Below, piece by piece: positions 10,201-19,221 of a DNA stretch of 64,000 bases. Both the position numbers and the translations under genes were made by a program. The stretch is taken from the NCBI GenBank assembly GCA_965199745.1, contig CBDATB010000015.1:186001-250000 (forward strand). The letters run 5' to 3'. The number at the start of each line of letters is the position of its first letter. Position 1 is the stretch's first letter. The stretch is from CBDATB01 sp965199745 (GTDB lineage: Bacteria; Bacteroidota; Bacteroidia; Cytophagales; Flammeovirgaceae). The notes under the pieces are model-generated. The model did no database searches, had not been told where the DNA came from, and was given only the letters and a program-made list of their open reading frames with translations.

Positions 10201-11808
10201 GTGGGCAGTGAACCTAAACGTTGTGTCTTCAAAATTAACTTCTCCATCTATACCTATCATTAGGTTTTTATCTTTTGCTGTCAACTTGCCTCTAAATAGT
10301 TTTTTTCGCAAGTGAGTCCTAGTGCTAATATTTCGATAAGGGTAACCCAGTATTTCCAGTTTGTCGATGCTGGCATCTAAGATAAAATCTGCTCGGTCAA
10401 GGGCTAAGCCTTTTCCTTCAATATAACCTTTCATATCTATCTGACCGATGGCTGGGTTGGTATCGATGAGCTGACCCAGCTTAAAGTTTTTTGTGGCAAT
10501 ATCGCCTGCATAGCGGTTATGATTAGTATTGAGACTAAGATCAGTTTTGAGTGAACCCAAACCTGTTTGAAAGTCGCCTTTTACAGTGAAATCAGTTGGG
10601 AAACCCGAAAATCTCGCATCGAAATCGACGGCTGTAAATTTTTCCATCACCTTTTGGTGCTGAGCGGGAATATACTTTGCAATATCGAGTGCAGAGACAA
10701 CACTTTCTTTCAACTTTAGATCCATGAAGGTTTCTATAACTTTTGGTAAACCTATAAAGCTAGCTTTTCCTGCCAAATGGCTTTTCTTACCAAATGAAAG
10801 TTGTAAATCTTCTACGTTGCAATCTGCTAATGTTCCCTTAAAATTTCCAGATAAACGTAAAACATCAGGATATTGGTAAAGTATTGGTATAAAAGGTGCT
10901 ACATCTCTGAGTACAATAATGCTGCTGTCTAAATGGGCATTCATATAAACTTTTTCATTGAATTTATTGAAGTCTTTCAGTCCTCGTTCAAAGTGCAATG
11001 CTATTGAATCTCTCAATATACTTTCTCCCACTTCAGCATAGAGCCTACCGAATAGCATTGTCTTTTTAGAAAAGTGAAAGAAAGTATTGAGTTGGCAAAT
11101 ATGTAGCTGGCTATGTTTTTCTTTTGCATTCAGTCCATGTACGTATAGTTCTATGGTATCTTTTACTACCCGAAGGTCAGTGATACGAGCATAGATATTT
11201 TGTATAACAATATCTTTTGGATAAAACAGCACACTGTCGCTAATAATAGGTTTATTCTCGCGAAAAGTAAAATATCCATCTCTTATCTCAGCGGCATCGA
11301 CTTTAAAATGTAAAGGATCCGTTAAAGAATCGGGGGTAGGGGTGTTCTTTGTACTGAAAGTATTTAAAATACTAATCCACCGGTTGATATTCAGGGTATC
11401 TCGATGCTGAATCAGATTTACGCTGGGTCTTTGTAAGACGAGATTTTTAATATTAATTTTTCTGCCCTTCAGAAGGGAAGCAAGATTGAAGTAGGCCTGC
11501 AAACGGGCAATATTAATCATCTGATGTTTTTGGTTATCATAGATATTAACGCTATCCATCACCATTACCAGATGAACCATTTTTATATCTACTTTCTTTA
11601 CAGACACAGGAAAACCTGTTAACTTTGTCAGATAATCCGAAGCACTACGGGCAAGGTAAGTCTGTACTTTTGGATGTTCGAGCAATAAATTCAACAACAC
11701 AAAGATAAACAGAAAAGAGGTAATAGCCGAACGGCCAGCTTTTGTCATAAAAGCCGACAGGGCTGTCTTTCCTCGCGCAAAGTTGCTATGTGAGTTTTGA
11801 GTGTTCAA
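7297..11808 (-). CDS. tamB: TamB-like translocation and assembly module protein
   Basis: The 1503-residue protein has one N-terminal hydrophobic anchor (about residues 28-43) followed by a very long region of repeated beta-strand-like segments, and a C-terminal DUF490/TamB region. In that region are segments such as RGRGEGEIKMNIDTKGKFEMYG, QGDYNFTMFNIVDKKFDI and the late GVSASDAISSVGELLTNQLSYWFS. TamB proteins span the periplasm as a lipid-conducting beta-groove and support outer-membrane biogenesis. The length is typical of Bacteroidota versions. It is divergent from tsaD, a pairing I have seen in this phylum. The gene ends in a run of nine A just before the stop; a second frame continues for 55 more codons after it. 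Confidence 0.88.
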   Translation of the reverse strand: MNTQNSHSNFARGKTALSAFMTKAGRSAITSFLFIFVLLNLLLEHPKVQTYLARSASDYLTKLTGFPVSVKKVDIKMVHLVMVMDSVNIYDNQKHQMINIARLQAYFNLASLLKGRKINIKNLVLQRPSVNLIQHRDTLNINRWISILNTFSTKNTPTPDSLTDPLHFKVDAAEIRDGYFTFRENKPIISDSVLFYPKDIVIQNIYARITDLRVVKDTIELYVHGLNAKEKHSQLHICQLNTFFHFSKKTMLFGRLYAEVGESILRDSIALHFERGLKDFNKFNEKVYMNAHLDSSIIVLRDVAPFIPILYQYPDVLRLSGNFKGTLADCNVEDLQLSFGKKSHLAGKASFIGLPKVIETFMDLKLKESVVSALDIAKYIPAQHQKVMEKFTAVDFDARFSGFPTDFTVKGDFQTGLGSLKTDLSLNTNHNRYAGDIATKNFKLGQLIDTNPAIGQIDMKGYIEGKGLALDRADFILDASIDKLEILGYPYRNISTRTHLRKKLFRGKLTAKDKNLMIGIDGEVNFEDTTFRFTAHLDTVNFLPLGFTTSELTLSTKLVADFSGLTPERIDGGVSLHKFALKHEKNTLKIDSHFCNTKHYPVQDVRKFAIYSDIFDFSASGNFNFKSVADHVNRLYKEYTYSLPYKDSVAAEYYATLQDTFNTDKLSISFSMYNSRPLSAWLGRDIIISSGTSVKGNIVLGNFSDISFEVQSDTITIGEAFSCYDNNILLSLSKQADTSYFYHEAYFNSKEQKIGGRRTKDFTGLFYRENSNFVLDTYIHHADSADYLNLKAYMTILSDCYELDISNSRFVFGKNFWKDRTKGQVIIYPDGNIFIEDINFSSNEKSIGISGSLSADSVKSLNAYLKNIDLSAFNAYLGNHRLNGRVNADLSVEEINDNLHITNNIEINDIAYQDFPLGDLKAEAVWNSTDGNLDLNAKLIREQATLISLKGLLNTNSDTSKINLNALLETAPLDIATPFLKGYISHIKGVALGYLDISGTWKKPKMYGDIFIDDGQMRIDYFNTTYYLNDKIRFREGDILIRKFRLKDENENYAYLTGKIDLGRRQGAYVDIEGSAENFLAINTSSRDNSLYYGKAIVTGDFTMNGTFDNMTMHIEARGEKDTKLYIPLEQTEQAKVKDFITFLKPELKDSTQKVLLKDEASDKNAVLNVNMNLDISPDVYCEIILNKQTRDIIRGRGEGEIKMNIDTKGKFEMYGAVEIQQGDYNFTMFNIVDKKFDIVPGSRITWDGDPYQGKLNMTAAYNQSASLSPIVDTKGDSSVIQVADIKRRYPVAVLLKMKGAMLQPEISFDIDIEDYPATVVTPNATVSLESHVAAFKQNIATDERELNTQVFSLMVLKKFSPTGSFVGVSASDAISSVGELLTNQLSYWFSQVDENLEVGIDLGTIDRDALNNFRLNLSYTFFYGRLKVSRNGTFTDAQDRFLFGDITLEYLLTTEGKYRIKVYRKENPNNFETSGAGIQGVTGGASFLYTTSFDRLFKKKKK

Positions 11809-11915
11809 ATAAGTGCTTTAGTTGATTTTTAGAGTATGATTTTAAAATCTTTTGCAGTAGCACACTATTGCGAGTAATATAAGAAAAATAAACGATAATC
11901 ATAAAAAACTTAGTT

Positions 11916-11923
11916 TACCTTTG
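11916..11923 (+). promoter_or_regulatory. Candidate -7 box for tsaD
   Basis: TACCTTTG matches the TAnnTTTG consensus and lies 66 bases before the tsaD start. There is no convincing -33 TTG, so the call rests on the -7 match and position only. Confidence 0.35.
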
Positions 11924-11988
11924 CAAAGATCATACGTTTTATTGTGAGTTGGGTATTATTTTACTAACTGATTCTCGTATACCAAATT

Positions 11989-12993
11989 TTGCATATTAAT
12001 TTATTAGCTATAGAATCTTCTTGTGATGAAACTGCCGCCGCTGTTATGGTTGACGCAAAGATAAAAAGCAACATAATTGCTACGCAAGCTATTCATGAAC
12101 AATACGGAGGTGTAGTGCCTGAACTAGCGTCAAGGGCACACCAAAAAAATATTATTCCTGTGGTGGATAAGGCTATTAAAGAGGCTGATATAACCACAGA
12201 TAAATTAAGTGCTATTGCTTTCACACGCGGACCCGGTTTATTAGGTGCTTTGATCGTGGGTGTGGCTTTTTCAAAAGCTCTTGCCTTAGCACTGAATATT
12301 CCGATCATTGGAGTCAACCACATGCAAGCACATATTTTAGCACATTTCATTGAAGACCCCAAACCGCAATTCCCATTTCTTTGCCTAACTGCTAGTGGAG
12401 GGCATACACAAATTGTACTCGTTAAAGACTACCTCAATATGGAGGTAGTGGGTCAAACCCACGATGACGCCGTTGGGGAAGTTTTTGATAAAGCCGCAAA
12501 AATGCTAGGTCTACCTTATCCGGGTGGCATACTCATCGACAAATATGCCCAAGAGGGTAAGAACGATTCCTTTAATTTCCCAAATGTGCGCGTGCAAGGA
12601 CTAAACTTCTCTTTCAGTGGTATCAAAACAGCATTTTTGTATTTTCTACAACGCAAGCAAAAAGAAGATACTCACTTCATTAAAGAAAACTTGCCCGATA
12701 TATGTGCTTCTATGCAACACACACTTATTAACTTGCTCATGCAAAAGCTCAACAAAGCAGTAAAAAAATATCAAATCAAAGAAGTGGCTATCGCCGGAGG
12801 TGTATCGGCAAATTCAGCCCTGCGAACTGCCATTCAAGAAAAAGGAAACAAAGACGGCTGGCAGGTGTTTATTCCAGCTTTTGAATATTGTACAGACAAT
12901 GCTGCTATGGTAGCTATGGCTGGGCATTATAAATATTTAGAAGGGCAGTTTGCCGAACAAAACGCTGCTCCTTTACCGAGAATGAAGTTCTAG
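11989..12993 (+). CDS. tsaD: tRNA N6-adenosine threonylcarbamoyltransferase TsaD
   Basis: TsaD transfers threonylcarbamoyl to A37 of ANN-decoding tRNAs with TsaB and TsaE. The 334-residue product shows the ASKHA-fold signatures: LAIESSCDETAAAV at the N terminus, the metal-binding region GVNHMQAHILAHF with both histidines, the SGGHTQIVLV and DDAVGEVFDKAAKMLGLPYPGG segments, and GGVSANSALR near the C terminus. The start is TTG at 11989: the frame upstream reaches a stop at 11965 with no ATG or GTG in between, and the next residues already belong to the conserved N terminus. Confidence 0.95.
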   Translation: MHINLLAIESSCDETAAAVMVDAKIKSNIIATQAIHEQYGGVVPELASRAHQKNIIPVVDKAIKEADITTDKLSAIAFTRGPGLLGALIVGVAFSKALALALNIPIIGVNHMQAHILAHFIEDPKPQFPFLCLTASGGHTQIVLVKDYLNMEVVGQTHDDAVGEVFDKAAKMLGLPYPGGILIDKYAQEGKNDSFNFPNVRVQGLNFSFSGIKTAFLYFLQRKQKEDTHFIKENLPDICASMQHTLINLLMQKLNKAVKKYQIKEVAIAGGVSANSALRTAIQEKGNKDGWQVFIPAFEYCTDNAAMVAMAGHYKYLEGQFAEQNAAPLPRMKF

Positions 12994-13014
12994 TTTTAAA
13001 AAATATAAAATTAA

Positions 13015-13473
13015 TCACACAGTATATTCAGCTTTAAGCAACATCATTTTCTTGATAAATTTGTTGTTTTCTGCCAAAGTTTTTTCCTTATTGAAACGTA
13101 TAAACTCTCCTTCTGCGTGAATGGTGAAAGTATCAGACATAAAAACCGATAAACGATAGTAAGGAATTATCCAAGCATAAATCTGTCCGCCTTTATTAAT
13201 ATGCAAAATAATACCTTTGGGTCTAAGCTCTATATTACCATATTGCAATCCTGACGTACGCTTTTCTGCGGGCTGTAGCCCCGTACTCATTTCCTGTATC
13301 AACATCCTGCGCGAACCAATACTACCGTATTTGAGTGCTTTTAGTACAGAAAAAGCCCTACCTACTCTTTCGTCGATGGATTCTTCGATCTCATCATTTT
13401 TATGTGTAATATTAAAAAGCATATTATAATTGAATAATTGCTGGCCGTGGGTAAGAAGCGAACTACTACTCAC
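13015..13473 (-). CDS. Uncharacterised protein of 152 residues
   Basis: I do not recognise the family. The sequence is soluble, mixed alpha/beta, with no signal peptide or membrane segment. It contains an acidic stretch (NDEIEESIDERVGRAF), a basic central part, and a hydrophobic aromatic segment (GQIYAWIIPYYRLSVFM) followed by a lysine-rich C terminus. It shares the strand of argS, whose start (15357) lies upstream; argS ends only 39 bases before this gene, so it probably belongs to the M23-argS transcript. A second in-frame ATG at 13422 would give a 135-residue product and could be the true start. Codon use and position between housekeeping genes support it being real. Confidence 0.65.
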   Translation of the reverse strand: MSSSSLLTHGQQLFNYNMLFNITHKNDEIEESIDERVGRAFSVLKALKYGSIGSRRMLIQEMSTGLQPAEKRTSGLQYGNIELRPKGIILHINKGGQIYAWIIPYYRLSVFMSDTFTIHAEGEFIRFNKEKTLAENNKFIKKMMLLKAEYTV

Positions 13474-13512
13474 AGCTATTTAGCGTTCTCTTGCGACAAA
13501 TCTTTTGCCGTT

Positions 13513-15357
13513 CTACATCCTTGTAGGAAGGTCTATACCCAAAAGTCCCATGGCTTTTTGCAGCACGTTTGCCACTTGGGCCGACAGCGCAATTCTCAGG
13601 CTGATTAGTGCCTGGTTTTCATCTTTAAAAATGGGGACTTCTGCATAAAACTTGCTGTAAATTCTCGCTAAATCATAAACATAGTTAGCTAATACGGCAG
13701 TTGAATAGTCCTCGGCTGCCTCACATACTTTATCAGGGTATTTCGTTAAAAACATAATCACTTCTACCTCAACAGGCAGTAATGTATCGACAAGCTGATA
13801 GGCTTGAGTGTGGTATTTAATGCTGTCTTTACTTGCTTTGCGAATAATAGCATTGATTTTAGCAAAAGTGTATTGAATATACACACCCGTATTACCCTGA
13901 AAATCGATTGACTCTTCTGGATTAAACAAAATGCGTTTCTGAGCATCTACGCGCAGCAGATAATATTTAAGCGCACCTAAGGCTAACACCCGATAGAGTG
14001 CCTGGGCTTCGGCTGAGGTAAAATCATCAATTTTACCTAGATCAGCTGTACGAGCTTTTGCCGTTTCTACCATCTCAAGTATTAAATCATCAGCATCTAC
14101 CACAGTGCCTTCTCGCGATTTCATTTTACCACTCGGTAAGTCTACCATGCCATAAGAGAGGTGATATATACCCGATGAGTAGTTTCTGCCCAATTTCGCC
14201 ATAATGCATTGCAAAACCTTGAAATGATAGTCTTGTTCATTACCTACTACATAAATTGACTTTTCCATCGGAAAATCTCGATATTTTAAATCGGCTGTAC
14301 CTAAGTCTTGGGTGATGTAAACTGAAGTGCCATCAGCCCTGAGCAATAATTTTTTGTCCAAAGCTTGCGCAGAAAGGTCAATCCATACTGAGCCATCAGG
14401 TTTTTGGTAAAAAATACCTTTTTCTAAACCTTCTGCCAAAATTTCTTTTCCTGAAAGATAGGTCTGTGACTCGTAATAAATCTTATCGAAAGATACCCCG
14501 ATGGCTTGATAAGTGGTATCGAAACCCGCATATACCCATGCGTTCATTTGTTGCCACAATCGCTTAGTTGCTTTATCACCGGCTTCCCACTTTTTTAGCA
14601 TAGCTTGAGCTTCTAACAGCAAGGGAGCATTTTTTTCTGCCTTTTCTTTTAGTTGTTCGAGCTTAGCATCGGGATACTTTTGCCGATACTGTGCGAGTAA
14701 TTCTTTGATTTGCTTTTTATACTCTTGGTCGAACTTTACATAATAATTTCCTACCAGTTTGTCTCCCTTCAAGTCTTTAGAGGGGACTTCTCCATATCCG
14801 AATTTTTCGTAAGCGAGCATCGACTTGCAAATGTGGATGCCCTTGTCGTTAACTAAATTGGTTTTCATTACTTCATAGCCTCTTGCCTCCATGATTCTAG
14901 CTATTGAAAACCCTAGAAAATTATTGCGAAGGTGTCCTAAATGAAGGGGTTTGTTAGTGTTGGGTGAAGAATATTCTACCATTACTTTTTTACCGTTTTT
15001 GGGAAAAAGCTTAAGCCCAGCATTAACCTGCAGATCTGCCAATGTGTCAACCCACACACTATCGGTAATTTCAAGGTTTAGAAAGCCCTTGATAAGGTTA
15101 AAGCTTTTAATAGCCCCTACGTTTTCTTTCAAATAATTACCCACAAGAGTGCCTATTTCTCCGGGTTTTTTGCCGCTGAGTTTTACGTAAGCAAAAGTGA
15201 TAAAAGTGTAATGCCCGACAAATGTTTTTTTGGTAGGCTGTAAACTGATTTCGCTAGCGGGTAGGTCAGCAGTGAATAATACACGAAAAGCTCGACTAAT
15301 ATTTTCCGACAAAATTTGTTTGACAGACGTAGAGGTAGTTTTGAGTTTCCGACCCAT
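13513..15357 (-). CDS. argS: Arginyl-tRNA synthetase
   Basis: This class I synthetase charges tRNA-Arg. From the ATG at 15357 the product is 614 residues; a GTG four codons upstream is also possible. The N-terminal Add-1 domain is followed by the HIGH motif as HLGHLRNNFLGFSIARIM, the arginine-specific SPNTNKPLHLGH context, VNDKGIHICKSM, YVVGNEQDYHFKVL, and a KMSKS-like loop GKMKSREGTVVDADDL. The C-terminal DALR anticodon-binding domain contains the YIQYTFAKINAIIRKA stretch. The gene starts 25 bases after the end of the M23 peptidase gene. Confidence 0.96.
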   Translation of the reverse strand: MGRKLKTTSTSVKQILSENISRAFRVLFTADLPASEISLQPTKKTFVGHYTFITFAYVKLSGKKPGEIGTLVGNYLKENVGAIKSFNLIKGFLNLEITDSVWVDTLADLQVNAGLKLFPKNGKKVMVEYSSPNTNKPLHLGHLRNNFLGFSIARIMEARGYEVMKTNLVNDKGIHICKSMLAYEKFGYGEVPSKDLKGDKLVGNYYVKFDQEYKKQIKELLAQYRQKYPDAKLEQLKEKAEKNAPLLLEAQAMLKKWEAGDKATKRLWQQMNAWVYAGFDTTYQAIGVSFDKIYYESQTYLSGKEILAEGLEKGIFYQKPDGSVWIDLSAQALDKKLLLRADGTSVYITQDLGTADLKYRDFPMEKSIYVVGNEQDYHFKVLQCIMAKLGRNYSSGIYHLSYGMVDLPSGKMKSREGTVVDADDLILEMVETAKARTADLGKIDDFTSAEAQALYRVLALGALKYYLLRVDAQKRILFNPEESIDFQGNTGVYIQYTFAKINAIIRKASKDSIKYHTQAYQLVDTLLPVEVEVIMFLTKYPDKVCEAAEDYSTAVLANYVYDLARIYSKFYAEVPIFKDENQALISLRIALSAQVANVLQKAMGLLGIDLPTRM

Positions 15358-15382
15358 GTTGTAGAGCACAAATTACTTAAAA

Positions 15383-16360
15383 TCAATATCCTAAAGATTG
15401 GTTTTCTACCGTTGCCAGCTGCAGTAACTTTGCATATTGTTCCGGTGCGAGATCATTGAAGAAATAATTAATTGGATTAACTTTTTTCTTATTGTGAATA
15501 ACCTCATAATGCAAGTGAGGTGCCGAAGAGAGACCAGTGCTACCTACCTCGCCAATTTTCTGCCCTCTTTTAACTCTTTGTCCTTTGTATATATCCCATT
15601 TAGACATATGCGCATACTTAGTAATATAACCAAACCCGTGGTCAATTTCCACCTGCCTACCGTAGCCTTTGCTGTACTCAACTTTAGTTACTCTACCATC
15701 GGCAGTAGTGTAAATAGGTGTTCCGCGCGGTGCTGAGAAATCAACACCATGATGCATTCTACGCACTTTATAAATCGGGTGCATCCTCATACCAAAGCCA
15801 GAAGCTAAACGCATTAGTTCTTTGTTGGCAACGGGCTGAATGGCAGGAATAGATTTGAGTAGCTCAGTTTTATTTTTCGCTAGCTCTATCAACTCGTCGT
15901 AAGACTTGGTTTGTATATACATTTGTCTTTTAAGCAAGTCTATCTTTTTGACTGTGGAAAGTACCAATTCTTCTTTTGACAGTTTCTTATCAATTAATTG
16001 CTGGAATTTTCGACTGCCACCCGCACCAGCAGCCCTAATTTCTGGTGGAATGGGGTCGGTTTCAAAAATAACACGATATATTTTATCATCGCGGTGCTGC
16101 AAGTAGCCCAGCATTTGACGCATGTCACCAATTTCTTTTTCTATCAGTTGATAAGAATACAGTAAATCCTTATTCTCTTTCATGAGTTCTCTTTCTCTAT
16201 CTGAAGGGAAGAATTTATAGCGTACATAAGCAAAACCGAATCCGAAGATGATACATATAAACACAAAACCCAGTGTGTTCATTACTACATCTGTAATAGG
16301 AGTTTTTACCCGTTCATACCGACAGGTCTCCGTGTCGTAATAGTATTTAATTCTAGCCAT
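15383..16360 (-). CDS. M23-family (LytM/NlpD type) peptidoglycan endopeptidase, membrane anchored
   Basis: The 325-residue protein has a short cytoplasmic N terminus, one transmembrane segment at about residues 27-45, a charged region likely to be coiled coil (residues 55-170), and a C-terminal M23 domain. The zinc site is intact: the first His in GMRMHPIYKVRRMHHGVDFS with the paired Asp, and the HLHYEV motif. Such enzymes cleave peptide crosslinks in peptidoglycan or activate amidases, and act in the periplasm. It sits directly upstream of argS on the same strand. Confidence 0.9.
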   Translation of the reverse strand: MARIKYYYDTETCRYERVKTPITDVVMNTLGFVFICIIFGFGFAYVRYKFFPSDRERELMKENKDLLYSYQLIEKEIGDMRQMLGYLQHRDDKIYRVIFETDPIPPEIRAAGAGGSRKFQQLIDKKLSKEELVLSTVKKIDLLKRQMYIQTKSYDELIELAKNKTELLKSIPAIQPVANKELMRLASGFGMRMHPIYKVRRMHHGVDFSAPRGTPIYTTADGRVTKVEYSKGYGRQVEIDHGFGYITKYAHMSKWDIYKGQRVKRGQKIGEVGSTGLSSAPHLHYEVIHNKKKVNPINYFFNDLAPEQYAKLLQLATVENQSLGY

Positions 16361-16464
16361 TTTACATTGTCGTTATGAGATATTTTTACTTTTTAAGATT
16401 CAATGAGAAAGCATAGTTTGCTGCAAAAATCATAAAATTAATCCAGTTATGCAATAACTCAACT

Positions 16465-16866
16465 CTAAAGTTCTATATAGACAGTTAAAGAATCAGCAAA
16501 GCCTGTTTCCCAAAAACCTATTTCGAGTAAATAGCCTTTTTTATCCTCAAAGCCTAGGATTTCATGCTGTGTTAAGTCTAACAACCAACAGGTTGGCTCA
16601 GTATTTTTTAGGGGTAAAATTTCTGGAAAACGCACCCCTTCAACACCGATGATGATAGGTTTTTTGATATCGGCAAATGAGTTGGCAGCAATAATAACAA
16701 TAGAATCAGGTTGGGCGTAGCGGTCATGAAGGGCAAACTGAGGAACTATTTTTTCTCCTTCAAACAAATATGAAAAGATAGGTGCAAATGTAAGGGCTAT
16801 GACAGGAACGATAAAAGCAGCAAATATTATGAGTTGCCTGCTGTGACCGATTGTTTTCTTATTCAT
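16465..16866 (-). CDS. Small uncharacterised membrane-anchored protein
   Basis: Not recognised. From the ATG at 16866 the product has 133 residues; an in-frame ATG at 16917 would add 17 residues that do not look like a natural N terminus. A short basic start (MNKKTIGHSRQ) is followed by one hydrophobic segment (LIIFAAFIVPVIALTFAPIF, about residues 12-31). The remaining ~100 residues are probably periplasmic, with a beta-rich look and conserved-looking aromatic pairs near the C terminus. It is divergent from lpdA and precedes the M23 peptidase gene by about 100 bases on the same strand. Confidence 0.55.
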   Translation of the reverse strand: MNKKTIGHSRQLIIFAAFIVPVIALTFAPIFSYLFEGEKIVPQFALHDRYAQPDSIVIIAANSFADIKKPIIIGVEGVRFPEILPLKNTEPTCWLLDLTQHEILGFEDKKGYLLEIGFWETGFADSLTVYIEL

Positions 16867-16934
16867 AAAGTATTGAATTTTTGGCACGCTCAAAGTTTTG
16901 CTATTTACTTTAAGCAATTTTCGTAAATGCGGAC

Positions 16935-16942
16935 TAACTTTG
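16935..16942 (+). promoter_or_regulatory. Candidate -7 box for lpdA
   Basis: TAACTTTG matches TAnnTTTG and lies 51 bases before the lpdA ATG at 16993. A TTG occurs further upstream but at a longer spacing than expected. Confidence 0.4.
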
Positions 16943-16992
16943 CAGCGTTGTTTATCATTACGTTTTTTATTACCATATGTTGAGAAAAAAAT

Positions 16993-18387
16993 ATGCGCAA
17001 TACATTTGATATAATCGTAGTAGGTAGCGGCCCGGGCGGCTACGTGGCAGCCATTAGGGCTTCACAATTGGGCTTAAAGACGGCAGTTATAGAAAAAGCT
17101 GAATTGGGTGGAATATGTTTAAACTGGGGTTGCATTCCTACAAAAGCACTACTAAAAAGTGCACAAGTTTTCGAATATATTAAACACGCAAAAGATTATG
17201 GCATCGAAGTGGTAGAATCTTCTATTGATTTTAAAAAGATCATTCAGCGCAGCAGGGATGTAGCTAAGGGCATGAGCAAAGGTATTGAGTTTTTATTTAA
17301 AAAAAATCAAATTGAAAAAATAGCTGGTTTTGGTAAACTGGTTTCCGCCAATAGTGTGGAGGTAATAGATGCTGACGGCAATAAAAATAACTACCGAGCA
17401 AAACACATCATTCTGGCTACCGGCAGCCGCTCTAAAGATCTCCCCAATCTTTGTATTGATAACGAAAAAATCATCGGTTATAGAAAAGCTATGGTGCTAG
17501 AGAAGCAACCTAAGAGCATGGTAGTAATAGGCTCAGGAGCTATCGGTGTTGAATTTGCGTATTTTTATCAAACCATTGGCACACAAGTAACCCTAATAGA
17601 ATATATGCCACAAATCGCACCGCTTGAAGACACAGATATTTCAAAACAACTGGAAAAGTCTTTCAAAAAAAATGGTATAAAAGTCATGACTAGTTCAATG
17701 GCAGAATCGGTAGATACTTCAGGAAAGAACTGCAAAGTGAGTGTAAAAACGCAAAAAGGCAATCAAACCATTGGTTGCGATGTCGTGCTTTCTGCCGTAG
17801 GGGTCGACACGAATATTGATAGAATTGGTTTGGAAGAAACCGGTGTAGCTACAGAGGGAGGAAAAATACTTGTAGACGAACAGTATCGCACGAATATTTC
17901 TGGTATTTATGCTATTGGCGATATTGTATCGGGGCCTGCTTTGGCTCATGTTGCCTCGGCAGAAGGTATTATTTGTGTAGAAAAAATTGCCGGCCTTAAT
18001 CCAGAGCCATTAGATTATGATAATATTCCGGGCTGCACTTACTGCCACCCCGAAATTGCCTCCGTAGGTTATACAGAAACGCAAGCAAAACAAGCGGGGT
18101 ACGAAATCAAAGTAGGTAAGTTTCCTTTCTCAGCTTCTGGTAAAGCAAGTGCCAGCAGCGCAAAGGAAGGCTTTATCAAAGTAATATTTGACGCTAAATA
18201 TGGCGAGTGCTTGGGTGCTCATATGATTGGCTCTAACGTAACGGAAATGATCGCAGAAGTCGTTGTAGCCCGAAAACTAGAAACTACCGGGTACGAAATA
18301 ATCAAATCTGTGCATCCTCACCCGACCATGTCAGAGGCTATTATGGAAGCCACAGCCGATGCTTATGATGAGGTGATTCACCTATAA
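16993..18387 (+). CDS. lpdA: Dihydrolipoyl dehydrogenase
   Basis: E3 component of 2-oxo-acid dehydrogenase complexes: re-oxidises dihydrolipoamide with NAD+. The 464-residue protein has the FAD-binding motif GSGPGGYVAAIRASQLG, the redox-active disulfide in GGICLNWGCIPTK (Cys42 and Cys47), the NAD-binding GSGAIGVEFAYFY, the second FAD motif ISGIYAIGDI and the C-terminal catalytic HPHPTMSEAIMEA with His and Glu. All catalytic residues are present. No E1 or E2 gene is adjacent, so the partner complex is encoded elsewhere. Confidence 0.96.
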   Translation: MRNTFDIIVVGSGPGGYVAAIRASQLGLKTAVIEKAELGGICLNWGCIPTKALLKSAQVFEYIKHAKDYGIEVVESSIDFKKIIQRSRDVAKGMSKGIEFLFKKNQIEKIAGFGKLVSANSVEVIDADGNKNNYRAKHIILATGSRSKDLPNLCIDNEKIIGYRKAMVLEKQPKSMVVIGSGAIGVEFAYFYQTIGTQVTLIEYMPQIAPLEDTDISKQLEKSFKKNGIKVMTSSMAESVDTSGKNCKVSVKTQKGNQTIGCDVVLSAVGVDTNIDRIGLEETGVATEGGKILVDEQYRTNISGIYAIGDIVSGPALAHVASAEGIICVEKIAGLNPEPLDYDNIPGCTYCHPEIASVGYTETQAKQAGYEIKVGKFPFSASGKASASSAKEGFIKVIFDAKYGECLGAHMIGSNVTEMIAEVVVARKLETTGYEIIKSVHPHPTMSEAIMEATADAYDEVIHL

Positions 18388-18441
18388 TATCATTAAAAAT
18401 TCTATTCGTTTTATCTAGTTTAAAATTGCTGAAAACACACC

Positions 18442-19188
18442 ATGTCCGATAGCACTCTACAAGCCAATCAACTCGACAAACTCTACCAGTCTCGTAAAGT
18501 AGTGAACCAAGTATCTGTTCAAGTAAAGCAGGGCGAAATCGTTGGGCTTCTCGGACCAAACGGAGCCGGTAAAACCACCACTTTTTATATGATTGTTGGC
18601 TTAATTAAGCCAAACAAAGGCAATATATATCTGGACGATGAGAATATTACGTCTCTTCCCATGTACAAGCGTGCAAAAAGGGGAATAGGTTACCTAGCTC
18701 AAGAACCCTCTATTTTTAGGAAACTTACAGTAGAAGAAAATATCATGGCTCCCCTAGAGATGAGTAACCTCCCAAAAAATGAGCGAAAAGTAAAAACAGA
18801 ACAATTATTAGAAGAACTTCACCTCCTGAAAGTACGAAAAAACTTGGGTATCGTGCTTTCAGGAGGTGAGAGAAGACGAACCGAAATTGCCAGAGCACTT
18901 GCAGTAGATCCCAAATTTGTACTGCTCGACGAACCCTTTGCAGGTGTAGACCCCATCGCTGTAGAAGAGATTCAAAAAATTGTTTATAATTTGAAGAAAA
19001 AAAATATCGGTGTACTTATTACAGACCACAACGTAACCGAAACACTATCTATTACAGATAGAGTATATATTTTGTCAGAAGGGAAGATTTTCCGTACAGG
19101 CGTACCTGAAGTACTGGCTATCGATGAAGAAGTCAAGAAAGCATACTTCGGTCAGCATTATGAGTTTAAGAGAAAAACATGGCAGTAA
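18442..19188 (+). CDS. lptB: Lipopolysaccharide export ABC transporter ATPase LptB
   Basis: LptB powers LPS extraction from the inner membrane with LptFG. The 248-residue product shows Walker A GPNGAGKTT (residues 38-46), the Q-loop region GIGYLAQEPSIFRKLTVEENI that is typical for LptB, the signature LSGGERRRTEIARAL, Walker B and D-loop LLDEPFAGVDPIAVEEI, and the H-loop ITDHNVTETLSI. The product has a standard length. lptFG and lptC/A are not in the window. A GH3-family gene follows after 33 bases. Confidence 0.95.
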   Translation: MSDSTLQANQLDKLYQSRKVVNQVSVQVKQGEIVGLLGPNGAGKTTTFYMIVGLIKPNKGNIYLDDENITSLPMYKRAKRGIGYLAQEPSIFRKLTVEENIMAPLEMSNLPKNERKVKTEQLLEELHLLKVRKNLGIVLSGGERRRTEIARALAVDPKFVLLDEPFAGVDPIAVEEIQKIVYNLKKKNIGVLITDHNVTETLSITDRVYILSEGKIFRTGVPEVLAIDEEVKKAYFGQHYEFKRKTWQ

Positions 19189-19221
19189 TCCAAATAAAGA
19201 CATTGTAAAAAAAACTCGTAG